A DNA stretch of 64,000 bases from Tieghemostelium lacteum (lineage: Eukaryota > Evosea > Eumycetozoa > Dictyosteliales > Raperosteliaceae): contig LODT01000001.1 in assembly GCA_001606155.1 (NCBI GenBank), positions 248,001 to 312,000 of the forward strand, read 5' to 3'. The position numbers and the translations under genes were made by a program. Below the pieces are notes generated by a model. That model was not told the origin of the DNA. It saw nothing but the letters and a program-made list of their open reading frames with translations, and did no database searches. Of the stretch, positions 44,124-54,742 are shown piece after piece (position 1 is the first letter of the stretch; each line of letters begins with the position of its first letter).

Positions 44124-46031
44124 ATGAATTCCACAATATCACCTCTAAACATTGGAACTACGAATACATCCATGTCATCATCAATATCAACATTATCACA
44201 GATATTTAATGCACCTCTGGGCAGAGATATTGGACCAAATAATCATGAGTCACTTTTAATGATATTACCTAATGGACCATCTTCGTTTACACCTTCATTA
44301 GTAAGTTAATTTTATATTTATTATCATTGTCTATGTCTGAATAGAAACATTAACATTGAATATAGCGTAAATTCAGACATTTAAAATCGATATTTTGTAG
44401 AAATTTACAAATGCTACCTAACCATCACCACGACAATAATGAAAGATACATAATACCTTCAACTTATTTTACACTTCACGCACCACCACCTTATTTAAAT
44501 ATATCTAAATTATCAATAGATGATCAAGAACTTAGCAATAACAATAATAATAATAATATAGAAACTGATATAGATACTGAAGAACAACAACAACAACAGG
44601 AATCTAATATTAATGAATTAGAAAATGAACAACAAATTGAAAACAAAGAATATATAATACATGAATATAATGATGATCAAGATTACAGCGATGATGATGA
44701 TGATGATTTTGATGATTTACCTCCACCATTTTATACAAGTGAGGTAGTTTCAAATTCAAATGTAATTATACACCTAAAATTTTGATATAGATATATGATA
44801 TTCTAATAACATATAATATTTATAGAATCCAAATTGGAATCCATTTGATTGTTATAGACCATTACCAGATGAGATTTTAGAAAGATTTAATTCATTTAAT
44901 CTATGCATTTGGGATGAGAATAATGATGAAGAACCAATTTATCAGACAGATGTAGATTTAACATTACTAGAATTCATTTGTAGTGATAGTAAACAATTTG
45001 TAAATTTAACATTACCACCCAATTCTATAGTTTTTGAACTAAAAGATGGTTATTATGTGACTAAAGAGACAAAGATGGGTATAAATTCAACTGATTTGTC
45101 TGATTATAAATTTGGAAGTTCACAACATGCCTCTAGTAATTCATCATCGTCACCTAATGGGGTGAATGGTTCTGGTGGTAAGAAACCAATTACCGGTAAC
45201 CAAACACTATTTTTATGTATCATAGCAAAGAGATTGCAAAATATCTCTACCATTAAGGAAAACAAAATGTTGGAAAAACAAATTGAAGAGAAATTGGCTA
45301 AACACTCTCAGTATCTAGAGAAGGTACATAAACTGGAAATGTTGACAAACAGAGTAAATCAACTTCGTGAAGAGTATTTTAAACAAAAGGAACAGTTGGA
45401 GAAGGATAAAGAGAATATTGTCGAAATGAAAAAAGAACTGATTCCACGTGCAACCAGTTTGACAAACTCTGGTATTGTCTTTTACAGTAGTCTTGTGCAA
45501 TTAGTTGAAGAAAAGAAACTTATGGATTTAGATATGGAGATTCTAATGAATCTCAAATCGAGTTTAGAGAAAAAGAAATGGCATCTACTATCACAGATTC
45601 GTAGTATCTATCCAATTCAACAAGGTAACAGAGCTCTGACAATCAATAACATTCCACTTCCTCACTCGGATTTCAATGGATATGATGAGGAAATGATTGC
45701 AACTGCACTTGGATATGTATGTCATTTACTTTTTCTAGCTAGTAAATATCTAGAGGTACCACTTAGATATCCAATGTCACCTATGGCCTCTAGATCCTAT
45801 ATCAAAGATGAAATATCTCATTTCACCTCATCTAAATTTCCTCTCTACAGTAAGGGTGTAGAGAAAAGAATATTTGATTATGCCGTTTTCCTTCTAAACA
45901 AAAACCTTGAGCAACTACTCAACAGTCAAGGTCTAAATGTATTTAAACTCAAAGAGACTCTACCCAATATTCAAATTCTATTAGGTAGATCTCGTATAGG
46001 TGATGATCATCCTGAAGCGCCTCCAAAATAA
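44124..46031 (+). CDS. uvrag: UVRAG / Vps38 homologue
   Basis: Subunit of the class III PI3-kinase complex II (Vps34-Vps15-Beclin), acting in endosome maturation and autophagy. CDS join(44124..44300,44366..44761,44826..46031), about 592 residues. The second acceptor is ATATAG at 44360-44365, not the TAG at 44400: only the former yields RKFRHLKSIFCRNLQ, matching the UVRAG C2 segment (RRLRHLRSIAARNI). Other matches: YFTLHAPPPYL, FYTSEVVSNSNNPNWNPFDC (human FYRSEVIKNSLNPTW), a long coiled coil (about 305-395), then ATALGYVCHLLFLASKYLEV and PLRYPMSPMASRSYI, FPLYSKGVEKRIFDYAVFLL, and LKETLPNIQILL. Asn, Gln and Asp runs split the C2-like region. Confidence 0.9.
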
Positions 46032-46371
46032 AATTTAATTTAATAATTTCCACTATTTCATATAAAATATCTTTTCCTTCAAGGTTAATTATTACACCCA
46101 CACTTTATTTTGAAATTTAAAAATTTTAGTAGGGGTTAACAAGATATTTTTATATTATTTTAATTTTTAACCCAACTTGATTTGTTTTTCATTGTATACA
46201 TATCTGTTTTTATTGTTCAAAAATAGTAAAAATAAAAAAAATTTCTATAAAAGGTATTAGTTTACATTTCAGAATTATTCTACACTTTTTTTTTTTTTAT
46301 TGCCAAAGAATATTGTTTTAGTTTTTACTTTAATTTAAATTCAGACTATTGTTAATATTACATTATAAAAT
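46032..46371 (+). other. Intergenic, nothing recognised
   Basis: AT-rich sequence with T and A runs between the UVRAG stop and the next ATG. I see no gene, repeat or clear motif. Confidence 0.5.
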
Positions 46372-47492
46372 ATGACAGAACCAGTTTATCATTATTATTG
46401 GGTAGATAGATGTTCTAATCCTCATCCATGGTTATTTATTGGTGGATACCATACAGCAAGTCGTACTGGTAAATCTAAATTATTAAAAAATACAAAGAGT
46501 AGAAAAGGACATATCAGTATGTATATTCTTTAAAAATTAATATGGTAGATTAAATATTAATAAAAAAAAATAAAATAGATTCATATGTGGGTATTCCAAG
46601 AGATTTGAAACCAATTGATTATTATCATGGTAAAGAATGTCCAAAGTATTATTGTAATGCAATGTATGAAAATCCAGGATCACAACATGCAGGATTTCAT
46701 GAAAGACATTATTTACTTAGAAATAGAGAGCATTTTGTTCCAGTTGTATTTGAAAAACCATATTACATTGAAAGAGTTACATTAGAGGACAGAGTTACCA
46801 GAGCTGATTTGTCAGATAAAAATATTCAAAATGCTCAAATTTTGGCAAAGAAAATGTATAATCCAAATTATAAATACTATGATGAACCATTGTATATCCA
46901 AGAACAACATAAGGATATTCTACGTCAGGAGAAAGTTATTGAACAACAAAATAGAATGGCACAGAAGAAACTCATTGAAAAAGAAGCTGTTAACAGAAAG
47001 ATATCAAGAGATGAACAAAGACTTACCAATCCACCATCTTCTAGAATTCCATATCAACCTACTCCACCAATGGTAATTCAAGAGCCAATGAGTGGATTTG
47101 TAGAGACATTTACAACAGTCCCATCATCATCATCTACATTTACCTCAACAACCGTCTCTGAACGAGTAGTTACAGAACCATTGTATAGAGAGGAAAGAGT
47201 AATGGTACCTGTTGAAACTAAATTCAATGATACTGTAATCTATTCTGACCAAAATAAAACAACTACCTATATGACTGACAAGGATGAAAAGACTCCAAAA
47301 TACTCTACACATCCACAAATGTCATCAGATGGTCACTTGTATAAAGCTGGTGAACCAACATTCAAAGAGGAAGTTGTAATGAAAAAAGATGGTGATTCAT
47401 GGGTATCTAATGAATTTGAAAAGAAGAAACCAACACCAACTCAATCCAAGAAATCAAGAAAAGGTTCAAAACCATTGAATGCTGCCATCTAG
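46372..47492 (+). CDS. Hypothetical protein with Tyr/His-rich head
   Basis: CDS join(46372..46516,46579..47492), 352 residues; the 62-bp intron joins SRKGHI-NSYVGIPRDLKP in frame. The N-terminal 140 residues are compact and rich in aromatic residues and His (YHYYWVDRCSNPHPWLFIGG, CPKYYCNAMYENPGSQHAGF, HERHYLLRNREHFVPVVFEK). A charged helix follows (DILRQEKVIEQQNRMAQKKL), then a Ser/Thr/Pro-rich disordered half and a basic C terminus (KKSRKGSKP). I do not recognise the family. There are no membrane segments. Confidence 0.65.
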
Positions 47493-47692
47493 ATATCATT
47501 CTAAACCTAATCTTATTAAATTTTTAACTATTTTTGTTGCTTAATATTCAATATCCAAATAAATATTTATTTCATTTTTAATATTGTTAACTCTGCATAT
47601 TTACTTTATTTTATAAATCAGTTGGAGGGAATCTATAAAATAAAAATATCTAATTAGTTTAACCATTTATCAATTGAACAACTCTCAATATA

Positions 47693-49272
47693 TTATACAT
47701 ACAATCTTTCCTCTTCACTATTGGCTTGTTGAGATCTGAATGGATTTGAAGATGGCCAATAAGAGTAGGCAATAACAGCAACAAATACATTATTTAAAAC
47801 ATTAAAATAACAAACTGATAATGCTATTTAAAAGTAAATTAGTAAAACTAGTTTTGACTTATATAAATCTTTAAAGTGTATACATACAAGTTGGATTTAA
47901 TGGACCAAATGTTCCAGCAAATATTCCAGAGAATATTGATATTATATAAACTATGATTGGTACAGCTGTAAATGCAAATTTAGTAATAATATATTTCTTT
48001 CCTTGAACTACAGGTACGGTAATGATAATTAATAAAATAATCCATAATAAAATGGCAATAAAGATGGTGGCTACTAAATAAAGTAGTCCAGTAATTCCAC
48101 TTGCTGATCCTGCTGGTCCTAGAATTGGATCCTTTCTATCTCTAATACTAAATATTTTATAAATAAAATATAAATAATCATGAGTAAATATTAATTGAAT
48201 TCAACAATATCATGTTAGGTCTAATTATAATTACTTTAACCATGTAAATAATATGATACCCAACAATGCAAATATACCAACTATAATGAATTTTGCAATT
48301 GTTGCCATATTCATTTGGAATTTTGATTGTTCTAATCTAATTCTATCCAACACAAATAATGAGTAAAGTGAAAAGGTTGAAAGGAAGCATATTGAGAAAA
48401 ATGCATTTAAAAATGGGAAAAACCATCCATCATTAATGTATTGTAAACCATAAAATGGATCTATTCAATAGGTGTATTAGTAAATGTAGGTAATGGATTA
48501 GGGATGAGATCATTTACATACTATTTGATAGGATTAATACAAAAAATAAAAGGAATAAAAACTTTTGTTCAAAAGTCCATACAAAGAGTGAATAATGTCT
48601 CATTGCAATAAGGTAAACAAATACTGCAACACATGAGACAATCATCAGTGATAGATGTGTACCAATTTCAAAACTAGAGAATTGATCATGTGCTTTCCAA
48701 GCTGTGAAATCAATATCACCTACAATATTGGTACCATTTACTAGATAAACTGTAACTACATAGATATTGTAATCTAGTTTCTCATCATCTATGAGTGTTA
48801 TAGTATTACATTTTGAATAACCACTGTCACAACTAATAATTTGATTGACAGTTTCGTTACTGATGATTGTCCAATTTGCATTAACTTCAACTTCGATGAG
48901 AACTTGGATATCTATAGTAGTGTACACTGAAGATGTTAGGTTGTTTCCATAAGGTGTCATTTGAAGTGACCAGAATCTAGACAATGAAGATACAGTTGGC
49001 ATTACTTGTTCCCATTGGGTATTGTTTGTTAATGGTATACCTTGACATGTATCGACATTGTAGATATGTGAGTTATTAGGACACTGATAGAGATTGAAAA
49101 CTTGACTGTCATACACAGTAGGTCCAGTAGCTCCAACTATAATGGCAATTAACAATGCCAATACTGAAACAACACCTACAATTATCAATCTTCTTATTGA
49201 TGTAACATCTAAATTGGTAATCAATTTATTATTAGCTGTGCTGTGTTCTTCTGCAGTTTTTGTTGACACCAT
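47693..49272 (-). CDS. TMEM181/Wntless-like multipass membrane protein
   Basis: Four exons: complement(join(47693..47823,47888..48147,48235..48460,48522..49272)), about 455 residues; the 5' end of exon 3 could be 48147 or 48141, both in frame. There is a membrane helix near residue 30-50 (LIIVGVVSVLALLIAIIVGA), then a roughly 150-residue luminal domain with cysteines and N-glycosylation sites. The seven-helix part follows, with the signature NPFYGLQYINDGWFFPFLNA, FFSICFLSTFSLYSLFVLDR, KFIIVGIFALLGIILFTWL and a last helix ending AYSYWPSS. This resembles TMEM181 and Wntless, the GOLD-domain seven-helix group in secretory and endocytic traffic. The exact orthologue is uncertain. Confidence 0.7.
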
Positions 49273-49511
49273 ATCTATCTTTTAATTTTTTTTTCCTCCC
49301 ACTGGGTATTATATAAAATCAAAGGTGAAAGTAATGATTGAGATATATATAAACACTGGTGTGATAAGTTTTAAAAAAAATTTTAAAAATTGTTTGTTTA
49401 GAGTGTGGTCTTCTTGTGCGATTGTGAAAGATTTTTATTTTAACTTTTGATTTTTTTTTTTTAGATATTTAGATACCGATAAACTTGTTTGATCGGTTTT
49501 ACCTTATATAT

Positions 49512-50468
49512 ATGGACAACTTAAATAATAAAGTGTGCATTATCACTGGTTCAAATATCTCAATTGGTTTAGAGACTGCCAAACTTATTGCAAAAGAAAA
49601 TTACACTGTAATTCTAGCATGTAGAGATTTAAAGAAAGCTGAAAATGCAGCTCAAGAAATTAAACAACAGACTGGTAATAACAATATTCAATGTTTAAAA
49701 TTGGATTTAACATCTTTACAGGTAAGGTCGTAGAATATCTTGTTTTTTTTTTTAAAGAATCAAAATATTAATTTGAAATTTTGGTAATAGTCTGTTAGAG
49801 ATTTTGTTGAAGAATTTAAAAAATTAAATTTACCATTGAATTTGTTGGTAAACAATGCAGGTATTATGATGGTACCTTATAGTAAGACTATTGATGGTTT
49901 TGGTATACAATTTCAAGTCAATCATTTAGGTCCATTTTTGTTGACCTATTTGTTATTGGATAAATTAAATGAATCTAGAGGTTCAAGAATATTGAATTTG
50001 TCATCGAGAGCACATTATCATGCTGCAAAAGTTAATTTGGAGAATTTGGATGTCAGTGAAAAGGATTACGCACGTATTGAGAATTACGGATTCACTAAAC
50101 TCTGTGCTATTCTGTTGACTAAAGAACTACAGAGAAGAGTAGAAGAGAAGGGTTCTGATATAATTGTAAATTCAATTCACCCAGGTGTAGTTCACACCAA
50201 CTTGGCATCACATCTTGGTGCAGTAGTTAGATTTTTCAATTCCATTTTGGCACCTCTATTTTATACTTCTTTAAAAGAGTCTGCTGAAGCATGTGCCAAA
50301 TTAGCAATGGGTAACAAAGATGATACAAAAGATATAAAGGCATCTTATTTTAATGTTTCAAATATTGCCACACCATCCAAACAAGCAATGGATCCGGAAT
50401 TGGCAAAATCATTATGGATAAAAACTGCTGAACTCCTAAAACTAGATCCTAGTACTCCAATTAACTAA
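49512..50468 (+). CDS. Short-chain dehydrogenase, tandem copy 1
   Basis: CDS join(49512..49721,49791..50468), 295 residues. It is an NADP-type short-chain dehydrogenase of the retinol dehydrogenase/WWOX group: Rossmann motif TGSNISIGLETAKLIA (TGxxxGxG with S in place of the second G), acidic-to-basic residue region ACRDLKKAE, NNAGIM, active-site serine (LNLSSRAHYHAA), and Y-x3-K as YGFTKLC. IHPGVVHTNL follows the active site as in the family. The intron lies after SLQ, exactly as in copy 2 at 53614. Substrate unknown; the group acts on retinoids, steroids or other lipophilic carbonyls. Confidence 0.88.
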
Positions 50469-50524
50469 AATAATAAAAATCAAAATTGTAAAAATACTAT
50501 TAAATCTATATCTCATGAGTAGTA

Positions 50525-50583
50525 TTTTTTATACAATTCTACCATTTAAAAGTTATTTGGGTTTCATAGAATTGTATAAAAAA
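50525..50583. repeat. Perfect 17-bp inverted repeat after SDR copy 1
   Basis: TTTTTTATACAATTCTA (50525-50541) and TAGAATTGTATAAAAAA (50567-50583) form a perfect 17-bp stem with a 25-nt loop, 57 bp after the dehydrogenase stop codon. It could shape mRNA 3' ends or be a remnant of a small element. Confidence 0.65.
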
Positions 50584-50778
50584 TTATACTAAAATTCAGT
50601 TATTTGAATTAAGAACCGGACAACTCACGAGTTTTACAAATCCAATTTATTTTCGAATTCTATTAATATTCAGATTTTTAAAAATTTCTATAGAATTTCT
50701 ATATAGTTTTTTCTTAGATATTTTTGAAAAAAACCCGACCCTGGTTTAAATAATCATAAATATCTATTTTTGTATTAA

Positions 50779-53465
50779 CCCTTAAAACCTGAGTGTTTTG
50801 TAAATATTGAAAAACGGCACCAAACCGATATTTTGTATTTAAATAAAAAAAAATCTAGATTTTTTCGAATTATTTTCAATACATTTTGTTTATTTATTAC
50901 ATTTAGGGTTAAAATAGTTAATTTAGAAGAGTTTATCAAAAGTTGGTGTTTTGATCAAAATTAAAAAACTTGATAAATGATCAAGTTGGAAATTTTGAAA
51001 CTTTTAGGCCAAAATGAATAATGATAGAGCAATCTTCATGAAAGTTTTTGCCATGACATAAACATTTGTATGAAGATCGATTTTCTGGATGATGGCAATG
51101 TTCATTAGAACATTTTGCTCTATTTTCTATTATCAGTTTAGGAACAGTTGTTGGTGGAGCTTCTATTTCTTGTTCCCCAGAGAGAGAATAGACAACTTGG
51201 AGAATGTATTCTTTAAAAGATAACACTTTGGCATTGGGATTACCTTGAGTAGATTTAATCTTATAAAGAATCCAAGTATCATAGAGCATCAGGTAAAAGA
51301 CATCATGAAAAATAACTCTCCAGAATGTTCTAGCTCTCTGTACATTTCTATATCTGTTTATCACCATCTTACACGCATCAACAAAGTTGTGACAAAAGTT
51401 GTACACATAGGCAGCTCTAGGAGTTGCAACTTGGGTAAAACCATCTTTTGATCTAGCGGTTTTTACAATATTCTCTATTGGGTTTGTGATATTTGTACCC
51501 CAATAAACAATTTTATCAGGTTTGGCTCTCCAACACATAATAGTCATATTATTGACAGTACCATATTTCACAGCATGGAGATCTTTGATTCTCTTTGCAA
51601 CAGTGTCTGTAAACTTGTGTTTTTGGTCTTTATATTTCTCTTTATGATCTTTGGCATTATCAAAAAGAGCTGGAAATTGTTCACCAAGCTTGTTAGAGGC
51701 TATAGAGACCAGAAACATTCTATTTTGTTTTTCTAGATATATACAGTTTTTCATGGACCCTAAGAGACCAGCATCAATGATAAAGCAATGGGTTTTATCT
51801 CTTTGTAGTGAATTTTCTGCATCTCTTAATATTTCTTCATTTAATATTTTACCATCTATTTTACATCTTTCAGCCATCAAATGTTCCACAATAAAATGAT
51901 AGATATATTTGTTTGAATCAGCAACTTTCCAGAGAATGTTGCCAACCCTATCAGCTTTACCTGGAATTCTTTTCTTTAATCCACCTTTTCCCATCCATTT
52001 GTATAAGTCGTCATCACATGATATATTGGTACCTGGTTTGTAATATTTTTTGATTGCACCCAGTGCGTAATCAATAAACCAAGTGAAATCTGTTTTTTTA
52101 ACTGTTAGCACACCATCAATAGTCTCTCTAGTTGCAAATCCTTTAAGGTGAATCAATCGATCAATAGCACGAAATCTAAAATAAGAAAGTTTCTTATTAA
52201 AATGTGGAAAATACATCCTAGGCTTTAAAAGGTCTTTCATATCTGTACATCTAACTATACCTGCAAATAAAAATATACTTATGTATAGCTCTATATCTTT
52301 TCGAGTTATATTTTTGTACACAGTTACCCACGGTGGGTTGGTTGCCTTTGGCCACATAGCTTTCTCAGTATGTAGCTTATGGAGATAGCCATTGGACGCA
52401 TTAAAGATCTCTTCTATCAAATCTTTAAAAAGTAGATTGAAAAAATCAACAGGATCTTTACAATTCTCTGGAATACCATCTATATTTCCTGATTCTTCTT
52501 CAAAATAGCTCTGGTTTGTCTCTGTTTTGGGTTGATTATCACCAATAGGATCTATAGGATCTGGTTTCATTTCTTTAACTACATTTGGTGTAACTCCATT
52601 AAAAGGATCATCTCCTTCAATTTGGGTAAGAGTAATTTCACTATCTTGATAACTAAAATCATAAGGAATATAATCGAGATCATCTCTATAAATGTTTACG
52701 TTTCCTGTTCCTGTTTCTATTTCGTTTTCAAGGTTTTCTTCTTCTTCTTCCTCCCTAAGAAAATCCAGTTGCATATTACTAAATGCAATAGTTGGTTGAC
52801 CAATGTTTTCGATTTCTTCTATTTCTTCTATTTCTTCGTTTTCGTTATTAGAAGTATGAGAATCAGAGATATTGGTTGTTAGATTAATAACAGAGGTTAA
52901 TGTACTCACATCTTGTAGTGCTATTCTTTTTTGGGAACCAACAATTGTTAGAGGGGGTGTTGGACTAAGTGAAATATGAGATTGTGAACTCAGTGGTTGA
53001 GGAATTTCAGAATTTAATGGTTGTGGTGTTTGTGTGGTTAATGTCTTTTTGGGTCTTCCTCTTTTTTTGGTGTTGGTGCTATTATTGTTATTGTTATTGT
53101 TATTGTTATTGTTATTGTTATTGTTATTGTTATTGTTATTGATATTGTTATTGGTAGTAGTAGCGATGGGGCTAGAGTTATTATTCTGGATCATAAGTTG
53201 ATACAATTTTTGAATCATATTGATATGATGTAGATGTTGTTGTTGTTGTTGAGCTAAAAACATTTGTTGTTGTTGCTGTTGTTGTTGCTGTTGCTGTTGC
53301 TGTTGTTGTTGAGCTAAAATAAATTGTTGTTGTTGATGTTCATTCATCTTATCAATACACTCTAGTAGAGATTCCATTTTTGATGTGTTAGGTGTGCTAA
53401 GAAAAAAGTTTTTGATGTTTTTATTTTGAAAAATTGGCACAAAACCCATTTTCAGTTTTTAAGGG
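50779..53465 (-). mobile_element. piggyBac-type DNA transposon, complete
   Basis: A 2,687-bp element flanked by the TTAA target duplication typical of piggyBac (50775-50778 and 53466-53469). The ends are inverted: CCCTTAAAACCTGA on the left and, read inward from the right, CCCTTAAAAACTGA, one mismatch. The CCC start agrees with classical piggyBac ends (CCCTAGAAAG). A further motif, GGCACCAAACC (50817-50827) and GGCACAAAACC (53436-53446), recurs near both ends in direct orientation. The single gene inside encodes an intact transposase. The element separates two tandem dehydrogenase genes, so it inserted after the duplication. Intact frame and near-matching ends point to recent activity. Confidence 0.88.
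50981..53377 (-). CDS. piggyBac-like transposase
   Basis: About 798 residues from MESLLECIDKMNEHQ. The open frame reaches ATG 53449, only 16 bp inside the right end, so the longer 822-residue form is possible. The N-terminal third is low-complexity (long Gln and Asn runs) and contains an AT-hook (KKRGRPKKT) and acidic stretches. The DDE_Tnp_1_7-type catalytic core follows: VDFFNLLFKDLIEEIFNASN, DIELYISIFLFAGIVR, SCDDDLYKWMGKGGLKKR (first Asp), HCFIIDAGLLGSMKN (second Asp), CWRAKPDKIVYWGTN and YNFCHNFVDACKMVINRYRN (third conserved Asp region). A Cys/His cluster (CSNEHCHHPE ... CLCHGKNFHEDC) at the C terminus fits the family's zinc-binding end. The frame is uninterrupted. Confidence 0.85.
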   Translation of the reverse strand: MESLLECIDKMNEHQQQQFILAQQQQQQQQQQQQQQQQMFLAQQQQQHLHHINMIQKLYQLMIQNNNSSPIATTTNNNINNNNNNNNNNNNNNNNNNNNSTNTKKRGRPKKTLTTQTPQPLNSEIPQPLSSQSHISLSPTPPLTIVGSQKRIALQDVSTLTSVINLTTNISDSHTSNNENEEIEEIEEIENIGQPTIAFSNMQLDFLREEEEEENLENEIETGTGNVNIYRDDLDYIPYDFSYQDSEITLTQIEGDDPFNGVTPNVVKEMKPDPIDPIGDNQPKTETNQSYFEEESGNIDGIPENCKDPVDFFNLLFKDLIEEIFNASNGYLHKLHTEKAMWPKATNPPWVTVYKNITRKDIELYISIFLFAGIVRCTDMKDLLKPRMYFPHFNKKLSYFRFRAIDRLIHLKGFATRETIDGVLTVKKTDFTWFIDYALGAIKKYYKPGTNISCDDDLYKWMGKGGLKKRIPGKADRVGNILWKVADSNKYIYHFIVEHLMAERCKIDGKILNEEILRDAENSLQRDKTHCFIIDAGLLGSMKNCIYLEKQNRMFLVSIASNKLGEQFPALFDNAKDHKEKYKDQKHKFTDTVAKRIKDLHAVKYGTVNNMTIMCWRAKPDKIVYWGTNITNPIENIVKTARSKDGFTQVATPRAAYVYNFCHNFVDACKMVINRYRNVQRARTFWRVIFHDVFYLMLYDTWILYKIKSTQGNPNAKVLSFKEYILQVVYSLSGEQEIEAPPTTVPKLIIENRAKCSNEHCHHPENRSSYKCLCHGKNFHEDCSIIIHFGLKVSKFPT

Positions 53466-53613
53466 TTAACGTACAGATATTTTTTCAATGGTGGGAATGA
53501 AAACTCATCTGAAATGGTTAAAAATAGTAAATACTAAATGATGATGTGTGTGGTGGAAATGTATAAATTAAATTGTAAATAGCAATCTTAAACTTTTTTT
53601 TTTATAAAATACA

Positions 53614-54553
53614 ATGGAATTAATAAATAATAATAATAGAGTTTGTATCATTACTGGTTCAAATATTTCTATCGGTTTAGAGACTGCAAAACTTATTGCA
53701 AAACAAAACTATACTGTAATACTTGCATGTAGAGATTTAAAGAAAGCCGAAAATGCTGCTTTAGAAATTAAACAACAAACTGGTAATAATAATATACTAT
53801 GTCTTCAATTGGACTTAACATCTTTACAAGTAAGTACATGTTATCTATATAAGAAAATAACATATACTAATAAAGAAATAGTCTGTTAGAAATTTTGTAG
53901 ATGAATTTAAGAAATTAAATTTACCATTGAACTTGTTGGTAAACAATGCAGGTATTATGATGGTACCTTATAGTAAGACCATTGATGGTTATGGTATTCA
54001 ATTCCAAGTCAATCATTTATCTCCATTTTTGTTGACCTATTTATTATTGGATAAATTAAATGAATCTAGAGGTTCAAGAATATTGAATTTATCATCAAGA
54101 CAACATGCCAAAGGAAGAGTAGATTTAAATAATTTGGATGTTGGTGAAAAGGAATATTCACCATTGACCAACTATGGATTTACTAAACTCTGTACTATTT
54201 TATTTACCAAAGAACTTCAAAGAAGAATTGATGAGAAGGGTTCTGATATTATTGTAAATTCAATTCATCCAGGTGTTGTAAGAACACAGTTACTATCTCA
54301 CATGGGACCTGTATTTGGAGCTATTACCGCAATTCTCTCCCCACTGTTTTACACTTCTCTTAAAGAGTCTTCTGAAGCCTGTGCAAAAGTTGCTTTAGGA
54401 ACCTCTAATGATGTCAAAAATGTAAAGGCTGCTTATTTCAGTGTAGGTGATATAGCCACTCCATCTAAACAAGCTTTAGATCCTGAAGTTGCAAAAGGAT
54501 TATGGATTAAAACTACAGAAATTCTGAAATTAAATCCAAATATTTTAAATTAA
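53614..54553 (+). CDS. Short-chain dehydrogenase, tandem copy 2
   Basis: CDS join(53614..53829,53882..54553), 295 residues, closely similar to copy 1 (49512) through most of its length. Motifs: TGSNISIGLETAKLIA, NNAGIMMVPYSKTIDGYGIQ, LNLSSRQHAKG, active-site YGFTKLC and IHPGVVRTQL. The 52-bp intron is at the identical position and among the shortest in the window. The substrate-facing half (ITAILSPLFYTSLKESSEA) differs more than the coenzyme half, suggesting retained but shifting specificity. Upstream are only 144 bp to the transposon end, so its promoter may have been altered by the insertion. Confidence 0.88.
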
Positions 54554-54742
54554 ATATCTATATATATTCACTTATGATTATTGATATCTTCACTTTCCAC
54601 ATTTTTTTTTTATTTATATTCTGATTGAGTTATATTTGATAGATATTTTTGTAAAAATCTAACTCAGATATTTTGATTATGTAAAACTTAGTATTTTTTT
54701 ATTTTTGTTTTTCAGAACATTGAGCGTGTAGAGTAATCGAAG

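Noticed and set aside
44391-44400. TTTTGTAG as the acceptor of UVRAG exon 2
   Set aside because: It leads to a frame conflict; the acceptor ending at 44365 gives a product that matches the UVRAG family.
52532-52882. Phe-rich plus-strand frame
   Set aside because: Antisense shadow of the transposase acidic region.
53079-53150. ATTGTT repeat as a regulatory microsatellite
   Set aside because: It encodes the Asn run of the transposase; such runs are common in dictyostelid genes.
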